NCBI GenBank assembly: GCA_037178975.1
Contig: JASJZH010000004.1
Coordinates: 6,882,001 to 6,946,000 of the forward strand
DNA: 64,000 nucleotides
Direction of reading: 5' to 3'
DNA from: Oscheius tipulae
Taxonomy: Eukaryota; Nematoda; Chromadorea; Rhabditida; Rhabditidae
The translations under genes and the position numbers were made by a program. Positions 56,146 to 64,000 of this stretch are shown in pieces (positions within the stretch are counted from its first letter, which is position 1; every line of letters starts with the position of its first letter). The notes beneath the pieces are model-generated. The model made no database searches. It had not been told where the DNA came from and worked only from the letters and a program-made list of their open reading frames with translations.

Positions 56146-57249
56146 TTTGACTGAAAAAAAGGAAATTAGGGCAAGAAAAACAAAGTTTTAGGCAAAAGAT
56201 ACGGGGAAATGAGAGTAAAAGGCATGTTACAATGGAGCAAAAATCAATCCCTAAAACGTAGCAGTGAGGAAAAAGCCGCCCGGGGGTTATACGGAAACAG
56301 AGACAGGTGAACCTAGTTGCGCATTGAAATAGAGCAGACTCAACACAATGAGAAAAATGAACGGTTGCGATTCGTACATGATGCGTTAGCGGTCGTTGCA
56401 ACAATGTCTGGGGAAGAAAGGGCGAGAGAAAGGAGGAAGCTGCGCAGAGACCTCGCTGGCAGCAGCAGCCCGTTAATAAACACGAGCCTCGACCCGATCG
56501 ATGATGACGCAGAGCAGTGAGCTTCAGCTTTTCAACGAATTTCGTTAAATTTGTTGGAGAAATCCCCGAAATGTTTTGGAATCAATAGGAGAGAAGGGTT
56601 GTGAAATTGAGCGGGAGAATGCGTCAACGAATACTCCTTTTGCAGCAATCCACCTCTCAAAAGAAACTATAAATAGACGAACTTAGGCAAGGTCTACAAC
56701 TATTTCCAATAGAAAAACTCAAGCACACTTTGCAGTATTTGTGAGAAACAATTACTGCTAATAATAATTAGAAAACTGCTCTTCGTCATTGTTTAGAGAG
56801 AATGGAGGAAAAGGTATAAACTAAAGGCGAGTGTAATTGGCAAGAGGGGTCATGCCGGATTTCTTCAGAATTTTGACAAGATTGATAGATACAGATAAGC
56901 CATGTCACATTATTTCAACTTGACTTGTCTCGACACGTCAAATTTCTGACAAATTTGGACATGACACCCTGGTCACATTTTGAGCTCGTGGGAACAACAC
57001 CTGTATCTCTACCTTGCAGCTCTGTGGACATTAGACCACTCCTCATAACGGCCCGTTTCTTTTGTTCCAAGGAAGCCGTTTGCTACTACGAAACGGCGCA
57101 GTCGCCAATGCAACCTGAAGGTAAATGGACGGCGAAGTCGTCGGAGACGGCTGATGGACTACTAAATACTGAACTACGACCTGCAAATCATCGCCTTATG
57201 ACTATAGAAAAACTACTTGCTTTACGCTTTATGCAATGTTCAATACAAT
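56146..57249. other. Intergenic
   Basis: A plus-strand open frame at 56317-56520 contains MSGEERARERRKLRRDL followed by a Ser/Asp tail. It might be a first exon, but no continuation was found. The remainder looks non-coding. Confidence 0.35.
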
Positions 57250-58399
57250 TCAAGATTGGTTTGTGTATCCGACAGACGGAACAATGTGAACGATTTTTGC
57301 GTTGCATATCATGCTTCTCATTCCATTTTGTAACACCGAGCTACACAGAAGAATAACAAACGGCGGGAGCAACGTCAGAGCGTCGGAGCAATATGGTAGA
57401 AGCGCCATCATTGTCACAAAGATCGGCGAGGTGTAAGACTGCGTGTTAGCGATGGTCTGAAACTCTTAATCAGCTTTTCTTGCACAGCGACCTCACCGAG
57501 ATAATAGCCGCAAGCAGCTGGGTGGTGAAGATAATGGTATTGTGGACGAGCAGCTCGAACTCGGTCAACTTTGTCGAAGAACGGTGTCTTAGGAAGAGGA
57601 TGAAGGTTGCGGCGTTTATAACAGTGGTTATCAGGGTGAGAAACGACAGCGTGTAAGAGAGCTGATTGTTCAGAGCGACGTAGTTCTAGGCTTGCTGAGT
57701 TTGCGATCAAAAGACTAACCGAAGCTGTTACAGTTCCGTAATTGTCAGTGTTGGGCTGGTAGTGATAGGAGGCTCTGAAGAAAAGACATGGCCAGGTAAA
57801 GACGATGGGAGAGGTCAGGACAAAGAGCATGGCGTGGCTGAACAGCTTCCTCCAGACCTGGAAACCACTTTTTCCAACTAACATCTATTGTAGTTGTTCA
57901 CGCTTGTTAAGCAGACAATACCCCAGGGGCGTGTATACCATTCCGTCTGTTTGTGACCCAGTCCCGCTAATCTTTGCAGAATAATCCTCAACACCAACCT
58001 TTTCATATCTTAGCGGCAAAATTACGGCAGTCAGTCGGTTTACTGCAAACAGAGTCGTCATCAGATACTGTACAAAGGCGAAGTGGCTCATCAGCATATA
58101 GAATCCTTCCAGGCCAAAAAAGTGCTTCTCTTCGAAAACGACAGCAAAACTACCATTCTTTCCCGTCTGGTTCGGAATCCTCAGCGTAACGAGCGAGTTG
58201 AGATACGTCAAGCAATTCTAAATGGGTTCACACACGTAGAAACAAAATCGGTTACCACAACCGATGACGCAAAGTATATTTTGAAGAAGGAGCTCTTCAA
58301 TACATTCCACTTTCTGACTATGATGAGGCATTCGAGAATGTAGAGGACGAGAGCAATAGCTCCCCAAACGGTCGTCACGACGAACATCCAAGTCTCCAT
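57250..58399 (-). CDS. Serpentine chemoreceptor, srg-like
   Basis: Starts at ATG 58399. Exon 1 has helix 1 and IIVRKWNVLKSSFFKIYFAS, the K-SSFFKI junction typical of Srg receptors. The next exon has FYMLMSHFAFVQYLMTTLF and AVNRLTAVILPLRYEK, matching the Srg helix-3 end (NR-x-T/S-x-x-x-x-P-x-x-YEK). After an intron near 57850-57990 comes FSHAMLFVLTSPIVFTWPCL, then YVALNNQLSYTLSFLTLITT. The final exon begins TIANTQSYTSPIFVTMMALL and contains LPPFVILLCSSVLQNGMRSM, ending at TGA 57250-57252. The splice near 58200 is not fixed. Srg proteins include pheromone receptors in chemosensory cilia. An open frame at 58404-58757 on the same strand just upstream is unassigned. Confidence 0.75.
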
Positions 58400-59060
58400 G
58401 TGGTCAGAGTTGATTGAACGTTAGACCAGGACCAATTAGAAATGGGAGATCTTCTTCTTCAGAAAATGAGGGAGAATAGATGATTGAGGTGTGATTAGAA
58501 ATATGAAAACGGGCAAACTTAGTCAATGTCACGAGCCTTGACAACTTTTGTAGTTGGCGACCTGGAGCCTTCCACGTCTGCCCTTTGCGATTGTTGCTGC
58601 CAGTATACAGCCTGAAGAGAGCCATCGATTCGAAAGATGAAAAAGAATGGTTTCGTTCTTTCCAGTAAGCAACTGAACTGGATAAAATGATAATGCAAAG
58701 AAAAACTGTTTCTGCAGGAGTCAGTGGCCTTGTTTGCAGCAGATTATTCCAAATCAAATGAATCTTGTGTCACAGAAGTAGCCAAGTATTCGGTGATCAT
58801 TCAGTAGCTTCTGTCGATGATTAACTTGGTTTAGCGCAATGCTTACAAGCTTTGTAGTCTTTCTAGCTAGCCGCGATCTTATCGCCTCGTCAAACATTTT
58901 CCGTGGCGAGACAGAACTTTTGTTTCCCGTCTACTATGGTTTTTCTTCTGTTTCGAATTTCAAGAAAGGATCGTCTTTCTACTATGCAGAGGGTATGATG
59001 TTGATTTCTCACTTTTTAGATTTATTTGCAATTATCATATACTTTCTATATGTCGCAGCA
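58400..59060. other. Region between srg-like gene and retrotransposon
   Basis: A minus-strand frame at 58404-58757 (118 codons) and a plus-strand frame at 58839-59066 are open but unrecognised. The latter ends in a hydrophobic helix (LISHFLDLFAIIIYFLYVAA) right where the retrotransposon sequence begins, so it may be a receptor exon cut by the insertion. Confidence 0.25.
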
Positions 59061-60290
59061 TGCTAGTCTTCCAAACATCGGTGCTCATTCGCGCAGTTCT
59101 CATCCATACTTCTCCTAACTGAGCTGTGAATTCGTCCCTCCATCTGGACTTTGGTCTACCAGACATTCTTCTTCTCCTCCACGGTCTCCATTCTGAGAGG
59201 CATTTTGTCCATCTATCGTCGTTCATATTCGCTATCTTCCTGGCCCAGTTCCACTTCCTCTTCACCCATTCTATTCTAATATCTGGTAGTTTGACGGTTT
59301 CTTCGAGCCATTCATTAGTTCGTCTGTCGAGGAGAGTTACTCCAACCATTCTCCAGGGCGTATAGTAGACATGGTTCGACACACATCTTGTACAATCTTC
59401 TCTTTTGTTTAAGATGAATTCTTCGGTTAGTGAAGAGATCGTAGTATTTGTTGTACGCAGACCAACCTGAGCGGATCCTTCTATTGACTTCAAGAGATGT
59501 ATTCCTGTCGAATGAGACCCTGGATCCTAGGTAGATATAGTCCTGGCAGTACGGAACAGGCTGGCCATTGACTGTGATTGGAGTGTGGTTGCAGTTGGTC
59601 ATCAGCTTGGTCTTTTGACAGTTCAGAGTAAAGCCTACTTCTGAGCTCCGCTGAGCTAGGTCCACTAGCATCTTCTCGAGTTCTTCGGCCGTATGTGAGA
59701 AAAGGACTGTGTCGTCGGCGTATCGGATGTTTTGCAGAAATCGTCCGTTGACCTCGACTCCGAGTCCATCCCAGTCCAGAGTTCGGAATACATCTTCGGT
59801 GACCGCTGTGAATAGAGAAGGCGAAACTGTGTCTCCTTGAAGTACACCTCTTTGCATGTTAACTTCCACTTCTTCGCACATAGATTTTGGTTGTGTTGTA
59901 GATGAGCTGGAGGACGCGGATCATCTTCGCCGGCACTCCTTGTCGATTGAGAGCATTCCAAAGGGCTCCATGTTCAATGGAGTCAAATGCTTTGGAGTAG
60001 TCGATAAAGGCGATGTAGAGCGGAAAGTTGTACTCAACGGCTCTTTCTATCAGCTCATTCATAACTTGGACGTGGTCCGTAGTAGAGAAGGACTTTCTGA
60101 AGCCGGCCTGCTCAGGTAGTTGGTTTTCATCCAAGGTTTTCTGCATTCGAGAGAGTAGAATTGAACTGAATACTTTGAAGATGACGGAAAGTAGAGCGAT
60201 AGGTCGGTAGTTTCCGCTATCCAGTGGGTCTCCCTTTTTGAAGAGAAGAGATATTGTCGAATCCGTCAATTCATCTGGTAGAGCCTCATT
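59060..60290 (-). mobile_element. Non-LTR retrotransposon fragment (reverse transcriptase, LINE-type)
   Basis: The minus strand encodes ordered reverse-transcriptase motifs: ISLLFKKGDPLDSGNYRPIA, then EQAGFRKSFSTTDHVQVMN, YIAFIDYSKAFDSIEHGALW, RGVLQGDTVSPSLFTAV, and NIRYADDTVLFSHTAEEL with the catalytic YADD. After these come NCQKTKLMTN, YLGSRVSFD and a C-terminal part with WVKRKWNWARKIANM. The reading frame changes near 59870 and again near 59400-59480, and the endonuclease half is missing. It is therefore a 5'-truncated, inactive copy of an RTE/CR1-like element. The boundaries are approximate. Confidence 0.85.
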
Positions 60291-61490
60291 CTCACTTTAG
60301 CTCTCCCTAATTGAACTAAACCGACATCGCAGCAAGTAAGAGTCTGAATATCTTCTCACGAGATAAACGGATATTTCAAAATGAGTACAGAGTGGAAAAA
60401 AAATTTCAGTGGACAATGAACCTTCCTTGGTAGGCTGAAGCTCAGAAGGACAATATAACAAATTCAGAAATTCGTTGCAATGGGTAGACGACACGCTCAA
60501 ACTCGCTTTGAAAATGAACTAAAATCTTTTTCGAGCACATTACCATAGCATGAGAAGAGATTCTAATTCCACAAAACTTTCCCTTTGTAGTACCTCTCGC
60601 TTAACGGATCAGAATCTCTAAAGAACACCATGCTTCCAAACGTCAAAGCAGATCGTTTTGGAAAGAAGACCTGTGATCAAGATATAGGAACACACTCCCA
60701 AACGTATCAAACACGCTCGTTACTTCGTCGTGGAAATGCCTAATGCAAAAGTTGGTTTTTTGCATGCTCCCGGGACCGAATATCACCTTACCTTTATTTA
60801 TGGAAAATGGCTTAGCCAAAATTGTATAGTGTCTGTTGAACAAACTCCAAGTTGGTTCTTCCGCGAGGTTTCTCTGGATCTACCGTTTCCGCACTTCCTA
60901 TTGTGTTATCTTAAACACAATAGTCCTTTCCCTCGGCAGCAGCTAACTTTTCATAAAAGTTCGAGAAGTCAAATGGGAGCTTTATTTGAAATATGCAGAC
61001 GATTATAAATAATCAGTAATAGTTGATCGATTTCTTTTGGGACAAAAGAGAGAAGAAGTTTCGTAAAGTCTCTTCAATAAGTTGTGAAAGTTGTTCCTGT
61101 GAAAAAATCTAAATGAAGAACTTGTCTATGTTTTGTTGCCATGTGGCTGATGCCTCGTTGGGTCTCGAGTGCCAGTTGAGTTCGCTTTCATTCGAGCTAC
61201 CCTGACAGGAGCAACGTTCTTCCAGAGACACATCTCGCAAACTGCCTTGACTTGCAAAGAGTACTTGCTGTCACAAAGTAACTGATAAACTAGTAATTAG
61301 AGCTTCAGACACACAGACTTTTGGGCATTTTGAGCTTGATAGGATGTACTTTGGCTGAGCTGACGGGCTTTTACGTACGTCGTTGAGATGTTTACTTTCA
61401 CCAACTTCCTTGCTGAAATTTGTTGATTTTGCTTCTGAAATCAATCATTCCGTGTCTCTAATTTGGTGTAAACATGTTACAATTTCAGCA
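60291..61490. other. Intergenic with repeat copy B and a small hairpin
   Basis: No supported gene. It holds the minus-oriented copy of the 190-bp dispersed repeat (61130-61320) and a 10-bp-arm inverted repeat at 60898-60923. Confidence 0.4.
61130..61320 (-). repeat. Dispersed repeat, about 190 bp, copy B
   Basis: The reverse complement lines up with 10250-10445 through seven successive blocks, with substitutions and small gaps. Confidence 0.75.
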
Positions 61491-62921
61491 ATGGATAACT
61501 CCCTGTCCATTATCACAGGAATTTCCAGACATGACTTACTTTTAGTCTTGCGAAAGGTGAGCTCGTTCTCTTTCTTTTTATAACTTTTCTTAGATGAGAC
61601 TGCTTGAACTAAAGCGTTTCGAAAGAGCAAATTCCTTGACTGGAGCGTTTGTGGAGAAGAACTCCATGGAAATTCACCGATCTCAATTGGAAAAGCTAGT
61701 GATTGACATGTCGGAACAACAGCATGCGGTTCCAGTCTGGAATGGGGCGGACTTGGCAATGGTAACTTGCAATAAAATATATGCCAATTGGATTCAAAGG
61801 ACCTGTATGCAACAAAATATGGAAACGCTGAGGAAAAAGTCGATTGCACCTTCTTGATTTCCCAACCTCAAGTCTTCAATATCGAAACTGTTGTCCTGGT
61901 TTACACTTTTCTACTTGTTTTCAAAAATATTTGTCAGAAAATCAACTACTTGTCTCGTCGCTCATTGAACCAGTTCAGTTTTGATCATCACCTTCCCTGC
62001 CTTCTCCACATTCGCTGTCAAAATCTGCATCTCGAGGCGTGCAGAGTAGACTGGTCCAGTGTTCAAAACCATTTCACCCATTTTCGTCATTTGTATTTGA
62101 AGACCTGCAGCGCCGAGTTTCTTCAGACTCTTCCAAGCGTGGGTTCATACTAATAATTTTTTTAGTATCGATTCTAGTTCTGTGAGGTTATCAATCTTCA
62201 AGAGCTTACGGGAACTGTAAATCCGTCCCTTCTCTGGCGAAAGTTCACCAAGATCCAAGTTCAAAACATTGATCTTTGGGAGTGCGGCTCGCCTGCTTTC
62301 AGGAAAGCTGAAATGACTAAGTATTTCGCAGTGAGTTGTTTCTTGTCATATTTTCGAGACCATTGAGCTCTTGGAGTGAAACCTGAGCGTTTAAATGGTT
62401 CAAAACTCGTACCATTTTATTTCCAAGAGTTTTACATAAGAATTCTGCGAAACTCAGCCGCACAGTGTCATCACGTTAGAGTTACTAACTCCAACTAGAA
62501 ATTTTAGGCTCTCTCCGACAATGGCTGCAAACTACAGGAGTTGAGCATGCAAAATACTTTCACGGGTATGTTTTCGAATCTTTCCTATCTTCAGGTGCCT
62601 CGCATAAAAATAGCCAGTAAAATAACAAACAACTACACTTATTACTGGCTGTCGATAAGCTCTCGGATCGTAGCTCTGAGCATTAGTGATCTCGAATTCA
62701 AACTGAGAGTTTTTGACCTTGAAGATTTAGACACATTGTTAGAGGAACTGTTGAATCCAGAAAATGTCGACAATAGCAACTGTTTTACCCGGGTACCTGT
62801 TGATATGTCCGTATTGTATACGTCTCTTTCGGGTTACCCAAAAAATGGTGTTTTCCTAGCTGTATCTGCTTTTATAGAGACATACTTAGTTCAAGATGAG
62901 TCTACAGAACAGATTGACTGA
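61491..62921 (+). CDS. F-box-type protein, nematode expanded family (possible)
   Basis: Starts at ATG 61491 just after TTTCAG. The first exons give SIITGISRHDLLLVLRKM followed by LLELKRFERANSLTGAFVEK, similar in layout to the F-box exon of the downstream gene (LPSRILLRIIQK, then RLRKTCRALNSFVDEN). Further coding blocks follow: LEKLVIDMSEQQHAVPVW, HLPCLLHIRCQNLHLEACRV, FRHLYLKTCSAEFL and, at 62544-62921, FSNLSYLQVPRIKIAS. A long leucine-patterned tail ends ESTEQID. This order (F-box plus a degenerate leucine-rich C-terminal domain) is typical of nematode substrate adaptors for SCF ubiquitin ligase. Exon joins were only partly determined, and two genes could be merged here. Confidence 0.5.
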
Positions 62922-63185
62922 ATGTTCTTTTTCCGATAAATTATTTCTGTCTGTGTTTGTTGCTGCAGAGCAAGTGTATTCCTACTGGTTACTTTCTCGT
63001 TTCTTATACTTTTCTAACCTAAATTTCAGAGACTTGGAAGCTACTGTTTTAAGCATTAGTCATCGGCTTTCCGAGTCTGTCGTTATCGACTCGACGTGGT
63101 CGCAGTAAAAGGTGCATTCGTCTTTCGATCTCTGGCTCGGTGTTTACTCTCGCATCCTCCCAATTCTCGTCATTTGAACCGTATC

Positions 63186-64000
63186 ATGTCTCTTTTTCTT
63201 CTGAACCTCCCGTCAAGAATCCTTCTCAGGATTATACAAAAAGTAAGTGAGGTTCTTTCAGGTTTCATGACTTTTTCAGCTTCCATTAGTGTCGTTTTCT
63301 CGTCTACGAAAAACATGTAGAGCTCTGAACTCGTTCGTTGACGAAAATGCAGACAGAATTCGAATTAGAAGTGACCACTTACTGTTCATAAGTACCGACG
63401 AAGAAGGAGACTCTTTGGTAGTTTTTTGAGATGTACCATCCAAGCTGAAAAATTTTAGGAATTCACAGCAGGAATCCCCGCTAACTATCTCAAAGCCGAG
63501 GAACCCTTGGTTCAGTTTCAATGCGCTCATTTCGAGAAAATTTTCTTCGTCAGTCTTTGTTTATCACTTGCAAAACAGTTCCATAGAGTATACGCTCAAG
63601 TGAACACGATATTCTTCGACGAGAATGGAATCCAAGACTCGATTTACAATGCAGCGTGCTCCGAGTCGACTTTGACAACCTGAACGAACAAGTTTGGAAA
63701 ATTGTCGGCCACAACTTCAAGCAGTACGAGAAGCTCTGTCTCAACGATTGTCTCCCATCGTTCTTTGTCCAAATTTCCAAGGTAGAGATCTCAGTTCAGA
63801 GCAAAAGAAGAATTCAGTACTGCACGGAAATAATTGCTGACTATTCGATGCATCCATTGGAAAACGTTCGTTTACTGAAACGCTTCAAGAGCGTCATCAT
63901 CGACAACTACATGTTTGGGAAAGATGATCATCAATCTTTTGAGAGATGTTTGAGGGTAAGTCATTGCCAGTTCTCTTCTTCTTGTGAAACAGTCATCAAT
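63186..64000 (+). CDS. F-box protein, partial at window end
   Basis: ATG 63186 begins LLNLPSRILLRIIQK, then after an intron LPLVSFSRLRKTCRALNSFV, a clear F-box (LPxxLLxxIxxxLPLxxxxRLRxxCRxxN). The next exons read DRIRIRSDHLLFISTDEEGD, EFTAGIPANYLKAEEPLVQF and SEHDILRREWNPRLDLQCSV. The last readable segments are VWKIVGHNFKQYEKLCLNDC and MHPLENVRLLKRFKSVIIDN, a C-terminal leucine-patterned domain like that of nematode F-box paralogues. The gene runs off the right edge after RCLRG/V at about 63955. It would bind SKP1-like proteins and recruit substrates. It is a tandem relative of the gene at 61491. Confidence 0.68.

Noticed and set aside
1-64000. CRISPR arrays, prokaryotic operons, ribosomal RNA genes or spliced-leader RNA
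   Set aside because: None of the expected repeat-spacer patterns, ribosome-binding sites, conserved rRNA blocks or spliced-leader sequence was seen; the genes are intron-rich and eukaryotic.

Overview
The window reads as nuclear DNA of a free-living, probably rhabditid, nematode. Genes are split by very short introns, many of 35-45 bp, that end in a TTTCAG-type acceptor. Nematode-restricted families are present: srh-, srd-, srt- and srg-like chemoreceptors, a DUF273 glycosyltransferase, a ligand-domain-only nuclear receptor, a lin-22-type Hairy protein, and F-box tandem paralogues. No prokaryotic or plasmid feature was seen. Exon coordinates come from reading splice sites and frames by eye. 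Where the exons sum to a multiple of three and family motifs join cleanly, confidence is high.

Layout. 1-3.6 kb: mostly unassigned, with one 58-bp direct repeat. 3.6-4.5 kb: nuclear receptor ligand-binding domain (+). 5.4-6.5 kb: frame-broken DUF273 gene (-). 7.1-8.4 kb: srh/sri-like receptor (+), convergent with a carbohydrate sulfotransferase (-, 8.4-9.8 kb). 10.8-12.0 kb: srd-like receptor (+), followed by a possible receptor relic and a repeat-flanked segment. 13.7-14.2 kb: a Gly/Trp/Arg-rich secreted peptide (-) with a tRNA-Thr inside its intron. 17.1-19.5 kb: NDNF homologue (+), with lin-22 (-) ending beside it; a 5.3-kb gene-poor upstream region follows. 26.3-27.8 kb: srt-like receptor (+) with a tRNA-like sequence in an intron. 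29.0-31.4 kb: methylenetetrahydrofolate reductase (+).

35.5-41.1 kb holds the most striking structure: two complete, related DNA transposons lying end to end and sharing one TATATATA junction. Each has long inverted repeats built on GAACTAGTTC palindromes, and each carries an intact, intron-containing KRBA2/Ginger-type DDE integrase with a Cys-rich C-terminal tail. The intron positions match between the two, while the spacer words in the terminal repeats differ.

43.0-45.4 kb: FMRFamide-receptor-like GPCR (+), convergent with a membrane protein that has a long acidic Lys/Glu tail (-). 47.4-49.9 kb: a cluster of small secreted-peptide genes on the minus strand (a 32-aa peptide, a Cx3C...Cx3C peptide, and a precursor with repeated LPHHD words). 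50.3-53.2 kb: APC6/CDC16 (-), divergent from ICMT (+, 53.7-54.8 kb). 55.7-56.1 kb: an 88-aa membrane protein (-). 57.3-58.4 kb: srg-like receptor (-). 59.1-60.3 kb: a frame-broken non-LTR retrotransposon (-). 61.4-64.0 kb: two F-box-type genes (+), the second cut by the window end.

The conserved housekeeping and developmental genes (MTHFR, APC6, ICMT, lin-22, NDNF) appear intact. They are interleaved with fast-evolving chemoreceptor, peptide and F-box genes and mobile DNA, as on a nematode autosome arm.
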